In this document: in pieces, positions 1 to 8,662 of the stretch
Layout: the number at the start of each line of letters is the position of its first letter
Numbering within the stretch: the stretch's first letter is position 1
From: Planktothrix tepida PCC 9214
Lineage (GTDB): Bacteria > Cyanobacteriota > Cyanobacteriia > Cyanobacteriales > Microcoleaceae
Direction of reading: 5' to 3'
Length of the DNA stretch: 64,000 nt
Assembly: GCF_900009145.1 (NCBI RefSeq)
Contig: NZ_LN889813.1
Coordinates: 638,972 to 702,971 of the forward strand
The notes under the pieces: model-generated
The model's input: the letters and a program-made list of their open reading frames with translations, nothing else
What the model was told of the DNA's origin: nothing
Databases searched by the model: none
Program-made: the position numbers and the translations under genes

Positions 1-679
1 CACAGAACGCCACTATCGACATCCCCAAGAGTATCCCCGTTGGTAGAGCAAATACTGGTTCTTCATCATGGCTATCGGTTGTAATATCGCCTGACAATAG
101 CCAATGTGATGCAACAATCACAACTATTCCCAGCAACAGTCCAGCACTAAGCAAATGTAGAACTGGATTAACCCCTAAATAAGCCAACAAGCCGCTGCCT
201 GCTGCACAACTCATCCCGCCAATACTAAACATTCCATGAAATGACGACATGATCGGTCTGCCATAACGTTTCTCAACATCAACACCTTGGCTGTTAATGC
301 TCACATCAGTGGCTCCGTTAAACGCTCCGAATAGCACTAATGACAATTCTAGTAGGGTTACATTAGGAGCTAACGCAAGTAGGGGTAGCACCATGCAGTA
401 GCCTAACACGGCTATTGTGGTTATCAGTCGGTTGTCAAAGCGAGCAAGTAACCACCCCGTTGCGGGCATAGTAACGACCGCCCCAATTGCTATCCCCAGT
501 AACACACGTCCGAGTTCTCCATTACTCAACTCAAGTTTCTGTTGGATAGTTGGTATGCGTGCAACCCAGTTAGCAAATACTGCACCCTGAATGTAAAACA
601 GTGCCGCTACAGCAAGGCGAGAAGCACTTGGCACTTCCTTTTGTACCTGTTCATCCAGCCGCTCTTGACTTATAAACAT
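1..679 (-). CDS. MFS transporter, N-terminal half (runs off window start)
   Basis: The reverse strand from an ATG at 679 is open to the window edge (about 226 residues). It begins MFISQERLDEQVQKE and continues with alternating hydrophobic stretches consistent with about six membrane segments. The motif GWLLARFDNRL between the second and third segments fits the MFS loop 2-3 signature, and NGATDVSINSQGV resembles YbjJ-type MFS permeases. A strong ribosome-binding site (ggaggt on the minus strand) lies just upstream of the ATG. It is the last visible gene of the minus-strand operon reaching back to 5347, 58 bases after the HAD phosphatase, so it probably exports or imports the product or substrate of that pathway. 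Substrate is unknown; the C-terminal half is not in the window. Confidence 0.8.
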   Translation of the reverse strand, partial: MFISQERLDEQVQKEVPSASRLAVAALFYIQGAVFANWVARIPTIQQKLELSNGELGRVLLGIAIGAVVTMPATGWLLARFDNRLITTIAVLGYCMVLPLLALAPNVTLLELSLVLFGAFNGATDVSINSQGVDVEKRYGRPIMSSFHGMFSIGGMSCAAGSGLLAYLGVNPVLHLLSAGLLLGIVVIVASHWLLSGDITTDSHDEEPVFALPTGILLGMSIVAFC

Positions 680-737
680 TTCCTACCTCCTTTCATGGGT
701 AACAGGTTCAGATAGCGCCAACAAAGTCAATAAGCAA

Positions 738-1415
738 TTATGCTGAATATAGCGAATAAATGACACGCTCTAACCAAGCTTGATTAATCGTTTCCAGTGA
801 ATCCAGCACAAAATCTGCGGCTGCAAATTGAGGATTCTCTCGTTCCTCTGCTGCTGGAACAACGATACACCGCATACCCGCAGTTTTGGCACTCATCATA
901 CCGCGAATAGAATCTTCAACCGCAATACATTTGCTAGGATGCACGCCAAGACGGTGTGCAGTTGTCAAATAAACGGCGGGATGAGGTTTGCCAAATTCCT
1001 CAGTTTCCGCCGAATTTAAAACATCGAATGCGTCTTGCAAACCAAGCCTCTTGAGTACCAAGTGGACTAAAGACATGGGCGATGAAGTTGCTAACGCTAG
1101 GGGTAACTGCATCCTCCGACAAAGTTGTACGGCTTCAACTGCTCCGGGCATTGGCTTACCCTCTGTCGCCACAAGTTCGCCAACCTGACTCAGGATGCGA
1201 TCGGCAACTACGGACTGGTTAGCACCTGTCCATGGGAACTTGGCATACCAATAACTAACCACTTCATCGGTACGCAAACCCATTGTTTGAGAAGACATAC
1301 TCTCTGTAAGCGGCACTCCTAAATGGTTGAATACCTCTACTTCCGCTCTACACCAAAGCGGTTCGCTGTCTATTAATACACCGTCCATATCAAAGATCGC
1401 AGCTATATCCACCAT
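738..1415 (-). CDS. HAD-family sugar/polyol phosphate phosphatase (HxpB/YniC-like)
   Basis: A 225-residue haloacid-dehalogenase hydrolase. The N-terminal motif DMDGVLIDSEPLW gives the nucleophile D9 and acid/base D11. A helical cap follows (about residues 17-85, including a GLRTDEVVSYWYAKFPW stretch), then motif II around LATSS, motif III at GKPHP and the acidic motif IV around VEDS. Cap sequence and length fit the HxpB/YniC hexitol-phosphate and 2-deoxyglucose-6-phosphate phosphatases, so a sugar or polyol phosphate is the likely substrate (family inference). It starts 10 bases after the upstream dehydrogenase gene and is in the same operon, where it could dephosphorylate an intermediate before export. 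Confidence 0.85.
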   Translation of the reverse strand: MVDIAAIFDMDGVLIDSEPLWCRAEVEVFNHLGVPLTESMSSQTMGLRTDEVVSYWYAKFPWTGANQSVVADRILSQVGELVATEGKPMPGAVEAVQLCRRMQLPLALATSSPMSLVHLVLKRLGLQDAFDVLNSAETEEFGKPHPAVYLTTAHRLGVHPSKCIAVEDSIRGMMSAKTAGMRCIVVPAAEERENPQFAAADFVLDSLETINQAWLERVIYSLYSA

Positions 1416-1425
1416 GAGACTTTCC

Positions 1426-2403
1426 TCAAGCGTTCATGTCCACAACAGTGCGTGTACCCGGTTGAGGGCACCAGACAGTTAGTTCGGTGGGAAGTTTCTC
1501 CAGAGGGATGATTCGACCTAGCAGTTGCTCAAAGAATTGTTCGTCGCGTTTAATGTAAGCGATCGCAGCCCCCATAGTATGGTCTGTAGCACCAGCAAAG
1601 GATGTAATCACGGTAATTTCCCGCATAAATAGCTCGTGTGGGGATATGGGTAAGGAAATCTCTGGCTTGGGAACGCCATAAATGCAGACGATACCAGCCT
1701 TGCGTACCAGACGCAGAGCAGTGGCAAGACCTTCTGGCGAACCCGAACACTCGACGATTAGGTGGGCCTGATCGGGTTCTGGCTCATCGACTCGTTGAAT
1801 ACCTAATCGATCTACCCAAGGAAGCGGGGCTTGAGTAATATCGTAAAGGTCAATTTCCCCATCGAAGTTGGGGGAATGAGTGAGCAGGTAGGAAATCAGA
1901 ACACCCGAAAGTCCTCCCCCAATAATCAGGGTTTTGGGTCGAGATACCGATAACAGATTGGTAGCAGCCAGAATCCGACTTGTTCCCCTCACCGCACAAC
2001 TTAGAGGCTCGATCAGAACCCCCAATGCTGGATTGTTCAATTCAAACGGATGTAAGGACTTCCTGGGGGTGCGAATTTTCTCGGCATATCCACCGTCCTC
2101 GTTTACACCGAGTTCCTGCAAATTGAGGCAATGGCTAGTAAGTTGCTCTTGACAATAGGTGCATTGACCACAAGAAATCTCATTATTGAGGGCAAAATGA
2201 CCTTTTTGGGCAGGTAGCCGACAAACTACCTCGTGACCCAAGATACGCTCTTGCTCCAAGCCCATCATGGTCAATTGTTGGTCTGTTTTGCACACTCCGA
2301 CAAACTCTACATCAGCAATCACCTCTCCATCTTGGACATGAGTTGGCGTGCTGACTTCACGAATTTCTACCTGGTTAACTCCGTATACAACTGCGGCTTT
2401 CAC
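1426..2403 (-). CDS. Zinc-dependent alcohol dehydrogenase, MDR superfamily
   Basis: A 325-residue medium-chain dehydrogenase. The catalytic zinc site is indicated by GVCKTD (C38) and GHE (H57, E58). The structural zinc lobe is complete, with cysteines at 78, 81, 84 and 92. A Rossmann fold starts around IIGGGLSG. It should oxidise a secondary alcohol or polyol with NAD(P); the substrate is not recognisable. The GTG start overlaps the TGA stop of the aminotransferase by four bases, so the two are probably translationally coupled, fitting oxidation of an alcohol to a ketone or aldehyde plus transamination (or the reverse order). Similar in outline to sorbitol, threonine or scyllo-inosamine dehydrogenases, but no specific assignment is justified. 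Confidence 0.85.
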   Translation of the reverse strand: MKAAVVYGVNQVEIREVSTPTHVQDGEVIADVEFVGVCKTDQQLTMMGLEQERILGHEVVCRLPAQKGHFALNNEISCGQCTYCQEQLTSHCLNLQELGVNEDGGYAEKIRTPRKSLHPFELNNPALGVLIEPLSCAVRGTSRILAATNLLSVSRPKTLIIGGGLSGVLISYLLTHSPNFDGEIDLYDITQAPLPWVDRLGIQRVDEPEPDQAHLIVECSGSPEGLATALRLVRKAGIVCIYGVPKPEISLPISPHELFMREITVITSFAGATDHTMGAAIAYIKRDEQFFEQLLGRIIPLEKLPTELTVWCPQPGTRTVVDMNA

Positions 2404-3863
2404 TGGACACCTCCTGTAGCTAAAGATGGGGTGGGAAGCATCGAACCGAGTTTTTGCAGTACCTGATCGAGAACCCCAATAGTACGATCGATTTCTTCGT
2501 AGCTAATGTCAAGATAAGGAGCAAACTTCAGCACGTTAAGGTCATATCCCCCGGTTTGCAAGATCATTCGCCAAGTCTGGCCCTGCCATGTAAAGTCGTT
2601 GTCTTGGGCGATCGCGGCGGCCAATTGTGCAGAATTACGATAGGGTACACCCGTTTCATCTGCAAACACCATATTTAAGAGCATTCCCAAGCCATCAACG
2701 CTGTAGACAAAGGAATGACGCCCTTGCAGTTGACGCAGCTTGGCTAAAAAATACTCCCCCTTGGCGGGTACGGAAATTTCATAGTCCTGCGCCATCATAT
2801 ACTGCCATGTTGCCAATGCTGCGGCTGTACCCAATGGGTGATTAGCAAAGTTACTGTGGGCGTGTCCAGGGGTAAAGACTGTTGGATCAACTAAGTCGGC
2901 TCTTGCCCATACTAAGCTGACTGGACTCAACCCATTCGTGAAGGATTTGCTCAAGGTGATAATGTCTGGAACAAACCCAAAGTGTTCAAAGGCGAACAAC
3001 TTTCCAGTACGATACATCCCCACTTGAATTTCGTCCGAGATAATCAGAATCCCTCGCTCGCGCAAAGCCGGGATAAATTTCTGATAAAAATCCTTTGGAG
3101 GGATCGTGTAGCCCCGCCCTTGACAAGGCTCTATCACCATCGCACCGATCTCGGAACTGGTGGCGCTGGCAATGCCATAATATTCGTTTTCAAAAGCCTT
3201 GCCGATCATGTTAGCGCAGTATAGATCGCAGGTGTTTCTTTCCTTTTCATAGAAACACTGAGAGCAGTTAGCAAAGGGGAACATAATCGCCCGATCTGGG
3301 AACTCGTTAAAATACTGCCGATAGCGGTGGCTAGAAGAAAGATTCAGTGTAGCGAGGGAGCGTCCGTGGTATGCGCCCATCAACACAGCGACCTTGTTCT
3401 TGCCTGTATTCTTCCGAACAATTTTCAGCGCGTCTTCTACCACCAGAGAACCGCCCACATTGAAAGATACTCGACCCTTGATGCCAGTCCTTTCATATAT
3501 GGCATCGACCACCTGTTGGGCTATCAACAGCTTTTCCCGATGTAGGAAGTCACCGCACGCTTGGGGGAGCCTATTAAATTGTTTTAAAACTTCTGAGTCA
3601 ATCTGTGGATTTCGATAGCCAAAGTTACAGCTTGAATGCCACATTCCTGTATCAATGTAGGTGTTACCATCGTTATCGAAAACTAACCCTCCCTGACAAC
3701 TATTCACTAAGATGGGATTGTCTTGATAGTGAACAGTATCTCCCCAGGAAACAGATTCTCGATCAATTTTCCGCAAATCCTCAACTTCTTGCTCCAAGAG
3801 TATTTCATTACCGGCTTCACCAATCAATTCTGTGTTGATGTTAAGCAACTGCTCTTCCAACAT
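2400..3863 (-). CDS. Class III pyridoxal-phosphate aminotransferase with four-cysteine insert
   Basis: A 487-residue fold-type I aminotransferase of the GABA/ornithine/acetylornithine class. The PLP lysine is K306 in TLSKSFTNG, the cofactor aspartate is D277 in ISDEIQ, and the phosphate-binding region is NVGGSLVVEDA. It is longer than the usual 400-450 residues because of an N-terminal extension and an insert near residues 198-218 with cysteines at 200, 203, 212 and 216 (CX2CX8CX3C), a possible metal-binding knuckle. It should move an amino group between an amino donor and a keto or aldehyde substrate. It overlaps the dehydrogenase by four bases. Some archaeal class III aminotransferases have a similar Cys-rich insert (recollection, not checked). 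The amino acceptor is unknown. Confidence 0.85.
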   Translation of the reverse strand: MLEEQLLNINTELIGEAGNEILLEQEVEDLRKIDRESVSWGDTVHYQDNPILVNSCQGGLVFDNDGNTYIDTGMWHSSCNFGYRNPQIDSEVLKQFNRLPQACGDFLHREKLLIAQQVVDAIYERTGIKGRVSFNVGGSLVVEDALKIVRKNTGKNKVAVLMGAYHGRSLATLNLSSSHRYRQYFNEFPDRAIMFPFANCSQCFYEKERNTCDLYCANMIGKAFENEYYGIASATSSEIGAMVIEPCQGRGYTIPPKDFYQKFIPALRERGILIISDEIQVGMYRTGKLFAFEHFGFVPDIITLSKSFTNGLSPVSLVWARADLVDPTVFTPGHAHSNFANHPLGTAAALATWQYMMAQDYEISVPAKGEYFLAKLRQLQGRHSFVYSVDGLGMLLNMVFADETGVPYRNSAQLAAAIAQDNDFTWQGQTWRMILQTGGYDLNVLKFAPYLDISYEEIDRTIGVLDQVLQKLGSMLPTPSLATGGVQ

Positions 3864-3978
3864 ACTTTTCCCTCTTTCTATCCTGACTATTTGTACTAAC
3901 TAACTAACAATTTTGAGCCGAGTTATTAATCCTCGGCTAGTTCCTTCTCATGCGGGGTAAAACCTAAAAAAATCCTGT

Positions 3979-4512
3979 TTAGTTTTCGACTTTGAATTCT
4001 TCAAAAGTGCTAAGAAAACCGTTCCCAGTTGGTGATGCACACATAACCCCGACGCTTACGCTTTCACTAGATGTCAAATGGGCTATTCTGATTAAAGAAT
4101 ATTTCTCTCCTTCCAGGGAGTAGAAGCTCTCTAGGGCTGCTCCTCGTCGAATCACACGCATCCAAATCGAAGAGAGGTTTTGGGGTATGGAGACAAAAGA
4201 CGCATCTGAATAATTGTGGGTAATTACAACAATAACTTCCAGCACTCCATCAATCAGTTCAATCCCACACTTGAGCCAATTTTCTTCATCCAAACGTACC
4301 ATTAATCCGGCTTGGTCGTATTGATCCTGATACTGACCAATAATTTTGACCTCAGCAACAAAATCTCCCCTGACTTGTGTGTAATAGAAATGCCCATTAT
4401 CGCTGATGAAGTCATAAAGGGTATTGCGCCAAAAATCTGTCTTGTGAGTTGAAGTAATTTTAATGGTGTTATTTTGAGATTCCCATATCGGAGGTTCGTT
4501 GTGCCAGTTCAT
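3979..4512 (-). CDS. DUF1349-family (concanavalin-like fold) protein
   Basis: A protein of about 177 residues matching the DUF1349/regulation-of-enolase-1 type: an early W..N..P.W motif, FWRNTLYDF, GHFYYTQVRGDFVAEVKI, then QAGLMVRLDEENWLKCGIEL. These last two are the family's most typical blocks and form a jelly-roll fold. No signal peptide or membrane segment is visible. Members are often linked to carbohydrate metabolism but have no established reaction. The ATG at 4512 is preferred over an in-frame GTG at 4515. It sits between the SDR and aminotransferase genes in one direction with short gaps, so it probably belongs to the same pathway; a carbohydrate-binding or isomerase-like accessory role is a guess. 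Confidence 0.75.
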   Translation of the reverse strand: MNWHNEPPIWESQNNTIKITSTHKTDFWRNTLYDFISDNGHFYYTQVRGDFVAEVKIIGQYQDQYDQAGLMVRLDEENWLKCGIELIDGVLEVIVVITHNYSDASFVSIPQNLSSIWMRVIRRGAALESFYSLEGEKYSLIRIAHLTSSESVSVGVMCASPTGNGFLSTFEEFKVEN

Positions 4513-4570
4513 CACAGTTCTCTTCTTTTATCAAAATTGATCATTCATAACTATCTCTAAGAAGGATTTC

Positions 4571-5347
4571 CTACTGTATGGTATAGCCGCCATCAACTGT
4601 CAAGGATTGTCCCGTGACAAAGGATGCCCCCTCTGAACATAGCCACACCACTGCTTCCGCAACTTCTTCCGGCTCACCAATCCGTCCCAATGGATGCTTT
4701 GCCATCATTTCCTTTTTGGCTTCAACACTATCACCCAGGAAGGGGTTATTGCTGAGGAAACGATTTAGCATTGCAGTTTCAATCGAGCCAGGAGACACTG
4801 CATTAATTCGGATGCCGGATTTAGCATACTCCAAAGCTGCTGATTTCGTCATTCCTAAAACACCATGCTTGCTGGCTGCATAAATAGAGGAAGCCGGCAT
4901 ACCAACCAGTCCAGATATTGAGGAAGTATTGACAATAGAGCCACCTCCAAGCTTAAGCATTTCTAGGATTTCATATTTCATCGACAACCACAATCCTTTG
5001 AGATTAATATCAATGATGGAATCAAACTCCTCCTCAGTCTGTTCAACGAGGGTTTTTATCGGCCCCTCAATCGCCGCATTGTTGAAGGCAATATCTAGTT
5101 GACCGTAAGTTGCCACGGTTTTGTTAACCAATGCCTCAACCTCAGTGGCTTTTGAAACGTCGGTTTTTATGAACAACGCTTCACCACCTATTTCTTGAAT
5201 CAACTGTGCGGTTTCTTCACCTTCTTTGATTCGCCGACTAGCAACAACAACTCTAGCTCCTTCTTTGGCAAAAGCCAGTGCTGTAGCCCTACCAATCCCG
5301 GAGCTACCACCAGTTATTAAAGCGACTTTACCTGCCAGTCTTTGCAT
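4571..5347 (-). CDS. Short-chain dehydrogenase/reductase (classical SDR)
   Basis: A 258-residue classical SDR. The glycine-rich cofactor motif is TGGSSGIG near residue 13, with NNAA, the catalytic Ser in NTSSISG, and Tyr/Lys in YAASK, ending in the typical TGQSLTVDGG. The ASRR following the second beta strand suggests NADP preference, though this is weak. It belongs to the glucose-1-dehydrogenase/FabG-like group, where the substrate cannot be read from sequence. It is the first gene of the minus-strand operon that continues through the DUF1349, aminotransferase, alcohol dehydrogenase, HAD and MFS genes. An aagga ribosome-binding site precedes the ATG. It differs clearly from fabG at 22177-22944. 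Confidence 0.87.
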   Translation of the reverse strand: MQRLAGKVALITGGSSGIGRATALAFAKEGARVVVASRRIKEGEETAQLIQEIGGEALFIKTDVSKATEVEALVNKTVATYGQLDIAFNNAAIEGPIKTLVEQTEEEFDSIIDINLKGLWLSMKYEILEMLKLGGGSIVNTSSISGLVGMPASSIYAASKHGVLGMTKSAALEYAKSGIRINAVSPGSIETAMLNRFLSNNPFLGDSVEAKKEMMAKHPLGRIGEPEEVAEAVVWLCSEGASFVTGQSLTVDGGYTIQ

Positions 5348-5517
5348 GGTTAGAATATCCTTTTTTTTTCTATATAGCTTTATGGTTTAGCAAGGAAAAT
5401 ATTACCAGAAAAATATGCAATGCGAACACAGGCATTTAATTTATTTACAAAAGTTTACATGGTGCAGAAATGATAATAAGATTGTGCGTATTAGCGTATA
5501 ATTTAGCCTAAATAAAA

Positions 5518-5750
5518 TTGAGAAAACAATTAGAGAAAGCTCAAGAATGGGTGAGAAATCAGGTCAATCAATTAACCCATAAACCGACGATGCAGTAGAT
5601 GTTTAAAAGGTTACAATCGGTGTATTTAGTAACGATAAGTGAGAAGAAGAAAGTGAGTAAATTAAGCTAACAAACTCAAGAAATATTGCTGCACTTAGGG
5701 AAAGATTGCTGCCAATACTATTAATAATTTATGGGAGATGAAGATTAAGA
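5518..5750 (+). pseudogene. Decayed coding fragment, possible transposase relic
   Basis: Frame 1 from 5518 reads LRKQLEKAQEWVRNQVNQLT, reaches a TAG at 5595 and continues in the same frame with MFKRLQSVYLVTISEKKKVS before more stops. The composition (Gln, Lys, Glu, Leu) looks like real protein, but the stop codons and short length indicate decay. A relic of an insertion-sequence transposase is possible because it sits at the edge of an accessory operon, but I do not recognise the family. No inverted repeats could be paired with it. Confidence 0.25.
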
Positions 5751-5805
5751 GAAAGAGAAAAATATTTGTAAACAAACCCACAAGGGTTAACTGTCAACGG
5801 TCAAC

Positions 5806-5844
5806 AATAAAAAATTAACCCTCCTAATCATTCAGAAGGGTTAA
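5806..5844 (-). terminator. Rho-independent terminator of rpe
   Basis: On the minus strand the arms TTAACCCT (5844-5837) and AGGGTTAA (5822-5815) form an 8-bp stem, followed by a T run over 5814-5806. It lies about 30 bases after the rpe stop codon, in the right orientation. Confidence 0.7.
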
Positions 5845-5873
5845 TGGTATAGAAAGATTTAAGGTTATCAAGA

Positions 5874-6575
5874 TTAGACAGTTGCTAACTCAGGAGTTGG
5901 ACGTTTGCTATTACGAATTCCTTCAATGGCTGTAGCATAATCCGGTGCATTGAAAACCGCAGAACCTGCAACAATCGCATTAGCACCTGCTTCTAACACT
6001 TGCCAAGTATTATCACCTTTAAGACCACCATCAACTTCAATCCAGGGATTTAAACCCCGTTCATCACACATTTGGCGCAATTGACGAATTTTCGGCAGAA
6101 TTCCAGGGATAAACTTCTGACCGCCAAAACCAGGGTTAACACTCATGATTAACACCAAGTCACAAAGCTCTAACACATATTCAATTAATTCTAAGGGAGT
6201 TGAAGGATTCAAAACCACACCCGCTTGTTTTCCCAATTCCCGAATTTGGCCAAGAGTTCGATGTAAGTGGGGAGAAGCGTTGTGTTCAGCATGAACTGAA
6301 ATAATATCAGCACCCGCTTTGGCAAACCCTTCAACATATTTTTCCGGTTCCACAATCATTAAGTGAACATCCAGAGGTTTTTGGGTCACGGGACGAATGG
6401 CTTCTACAATTAATGGCCCAATGGTAATATTAGGAACGAAACGGCCATCCATCACATCAACGTGAATCCAATCTGCACCCGCTTCATCCACGGCTCGAAT
6501 TTCTTCACCTAGACGACTAAAATCGGCTGATAATATAGAAGGAGCAATAACAATCGGTTTTTGGGTTGTGGTCAT
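5874..6575 (-). CDS. rpe: Ribulose-phosphate 3-epimerase
   Basis: The enzyme interconverts ribulose 5-phosphate and xylulose 5-phosphate in the Calvin-Benson and pentose phosphate cycles. The 233-residue TIM barrel shows [16 protein letters not shown], the metal-site histidine in [42 protein letters not shown] (phosphate-binding and flexible loop), WIEVDGG and VAGSAVF, which is the complete family pattern. The ATG at 6575 is chosen because the nine residues gained from 6602 (MRCRRTDSP) are unlike the family, and homologues begin near [12 protein letters not shown]. It is divergent from the small membrane protein at 6728 and is followed by a terminator at 5806-5844. Confidence 0.96.
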   Translation of the reverse strand: MTTTQKPIVIAPSILSADFSRLGEEIRAVDEAGADWIHVDVMDGRFVPNITIGPLIVEAIRPVTQKPLDVHLMIVEPEKYVEGFAKAGADIISVHAEHNASPHLHRTLGQIRELGKQAGVVLNPSTPLELIEYVLELCDLVLIMSVNPGFGGQKFIPGILPKIRQLRQMCDERGLNPWIEVDGGLKGDNTWQVLEAGANAIVAGSAVFNAPDYATAIEGIRNSKRPTPELATV

Positions 6576-6636
6576 GGGGGAATCTGTTCTCCTGCATCTC
6601 AAGTTGTAACCAGTGTATCAGAATCGGGGTATGTGG

Positions 6637-6655
6637 AACAGGCATCTTGCCTGTT
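6637..6655. repeat. Perfect hairpin aacaggca-tct-tgcctgtt
   Basis: An 8-bp perfect inverted repeat with a 3-nt loop lies between the divergent rpe and 6728 genes. No T run follows on either strand, so it is more likely a dispersed REP-like hairpin of cyanobacterial type than a terminator. Confidence 0.5.
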
Positions 6656-6727
6656 AAGCGGGTTTTAGGGTATTGAGTCTCTCAGAAATATTTTATTTTT
6701 TTCTACTTACTTTCTTTTTTTTCTACT

Positions 6728-7102
6728 ATGAAAACGCATGACCTCTATGAAAATCCCCAGCAAGAACGTTTACAGTTGTTTGTGTATTTAATTCCCATTT
6801 TGGGTTTTTTCCCCGCATTATGGACATTATATCGACAGGAAGGAACACGACAACAACAAGCGGTGAGTCGATTAGTAATTGTATTAGCGTTCAGTTGGTT
6901 AGCAGGACTGCTATTGTTAGAAGTTGGCTATCAAAGCACGGAATCGTTCACCTTACCGATGTTATTAACCAGTAGTCTCTTGACAACTAGCTATTTTATC
7001 GTCAGTTTAGGGTTAATGATTCGAGTGTGGAAACGTCAACCGATTTGGCTACCTGGACTGAGCCGAATTGCTGAACAAGGGTTAGGCAAACATCTGCCAT
7101 AA
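6728..7102 (+). CDS. Conserved cyanobacterial membrane protein
   Basis: A 124-residue protein with three hydrophobic segments (roughly residues 18-35, 47-66 and 74-98), a short N-terminal region (MKTHDLYENPQQERLQ) and a basic tail. No enzymatic motif is visible. The ATG follows an A/T-rich leader. It lies 73 bases upstream of the LCP-family gene in the same direction, so they may be cotranscribed and the protein could have an envelope role; this is context only. I do not recognise a named family. Confidence 0.6.
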   Translation: MKTHDLYENPQQERLQLFVYLIPILGFFPALWTLYRQEGTRQQQAVSRLVIVLAFSWLAGLLLLEVGYQSTESFTLPMLLTSSLLTTSYFIVSLGLMIRVWKRQPIWLPGLSRIAEQGLGKHLP

Positions 7103-7175
7103 TAGGTTGGTTCTAAAATCATTTTCTCTTTTGCTACAAGTCTGTTATTCCTAATTTAGATCATTCATTGAGTGT

Positions 7176-8633
7176 GTGAGGAAGTCCGTGTCAGCACCAA
7201 GATATCAAAGTCAAAAACCATTGCCAAAACTGTCAAAACCCAGTCTGAGAAAATTAGCTCAATCTAGTCCCGGTCGTTGGTTAGGACTCGGTTTAGGTCT
7301 AGCTGGAGTTGCGATGATTTCAGCCACTGCTGGAGCTTTATTAGCGGTGTCTTTATCCACGACCCCCCTATTACAGCAAAAGTTAACCCCGGAAGAAGCA
7401 GCCGTTTTTTCTAAAAGTCAAATGGCAACGACTAATATGAAGTTGCCTGAACTAACCCGTCCGGTGAATATTTTGGTAATGGGGGTAAAGGTTTTAACCT
7501 CTGATTTGGAAGATGATTCCCACCCTGATGTCGGCTATCATGCGTTAGTCGATTCTTTTAAAGGGTTATCGGATACAATGCTATTAATTCGCTTTGATCC
7601 GGCTAACAAAAAGTTAAAAGTCTTATCGATTCCCCGTGATACTCGTACCTATGTAGAAGGTCGGGGAATGACTAAAATTAATGATGCTAATTATTATGGT
7701 GGCCCTGCTTTAAGTGCAAAAGCCACCAGTGAATTATTAGGCGGTGTGGGAATTGACCGTTATGTCCGCGTCAATGTTCAAGGGGTGGAAAAATTAATTG
7801 ATGCCCTAGGCGGTGTTAATATTTACGTTCCCAAGGATATGAAATATCAAGATGATAGTCAGCATCTTTATATTAATTTAAAACAAGGAGAACAACACTT
7901 AAATGGATCACAAGCGTTACAATTTTTACGGTTCCGTTATGATGCCTTGGGAGATATTGGTCGGGTACAACGTCAACAAATGTTAATTCGGGCGTTTATG
8001 GAACAGGCGTTAAATGTTGGTACTATTTCTAAAATTCCTCAAGTTGTATCGATTATTCAATCTCATATTGATACAAATTTAAGCTTGGAAGAATTAGTGG
8101 CTTTAGTAAGTTTTTCTGCCGGAATTCAACGGGAAAATGTTGAAATGCTGATGGTTCCTGGTGAATTTAGTGATCCGAAAGAATATCGAGCGAGTTATTG
8201 GCTACCCGATGCAAATCGCCTAGAAAATTTAGTCGCACAACATTTTGATTTCGGTCAAGATGTTTGGAAATTTGACAATATTGATCCCAAAGATTTAAGA
8301 ATTGCGATTCAAGATAGTAATGATAATTCTGATGCTATTGATCGATTAGTTGGAAATTTGAATGATGGCGGATTCTGGAATGTTAAAATTTCTAAACCTT
8401 GGACAGAACCTTTAGCAGAAACTAAAATTGTAGCTCAGGATGGCGATATTAAGAGTGCTGAAGCGTTACAAAAATCTTTAGGGTTTGGTAAAGTTGTAGT
8501 TGAAAGTACAGGTTATTTAGAATCGGATATTACTATTCAAGTCGGAAAAGATTGGCTAGAAAAATATAATAAACCGACTCCTTCTAATGTTCCTAATTCG
8601 GAATCTATTTCTCCTTCCAAAAAACAATTATAG
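7176..8633 (+). CDS. LytR-CpsA-Psr (LCP) family cell-wall polymer ligase
   Basis: A 485-residue LCP protein. A basic cytoplasmic stretch precedes one membrane anchor (about residues 35-58). The LCP domain follows from VNILVMGVK (about residue 95), with SDTMLLIRFDP, LSIPRDTRTYV, the KINDANYYGG motif and LRFRYDALGDIGRVQRQQ, which contains the arginines that contact the polyprenyl pyrophosphate. The C-terminal part (about 365-470) resembles a LytR_C domain. LCP proteins attach polyprenyl-linked glycopolymers to peptidoglycan outside the cytoplasmic membrane. The start is uncertain: GTG at 7176 or GTG at 7188, the latter having a better-spaced gagga. Confidence 0.88.
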   Translation: MRKSVSAPRYQSQKPLPKLSKPSLRKLAQSSPGRWLGLGLGLAGVAMISATAGALLAVSLSTTPLLQQKLTPEEAAVFSKSQMATTNMKLPELTRPVNILVMGVKVLTSDLEDDSHPDVGYHALVDSFKGLSDTMLLIRFDPANKKLKVLSIPRDTRTYVEGRGMTKINDANYYGGPALSAKATSELLGGVGIDRYVRVNVQGVEKLIDALGGVNIYVPKDMKYQDDSQHLYINLKQGEQHLNGSQALQFLRFRYDALGDIGRVQRQQMLIRAFMEQALNVGTISKIPQVVSIIQSHIDTNLSLEELVALVSFSAGIQRENVEMLMVPGEFSDPKEYRASYWLPDANRLENLVAQHFDFGQDVWKFDNIDPKDLRIAIQDSNDNSDAIDRLVGNLNDGGFWNVKISKPWTEPLAETKIVAQDGDIKSAEALQKSLGFGKVVVESTGYLESDITIQVGKDWLEKYNKPTPSNVPNSESISPSKKQL

Positions 8634-8662
8634 CCAGTCTAAATGATTTGTGATCAAATCCT

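Larger units (their letters stand above)
5348..5873. other. Gene-free interval with decayed coding-like stretch
   Basis: No intact gene lies here. The left part (about 5350-5515) is AT-rich and should hold the promoter of the SDR operon. The middle contains a decayed coding stretch (separate entry), and the right end holds the rpe transcription terminator. The interval marks the boundary between the accessory operon and the housekeeping genes that follow. Confidence 0.6.
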
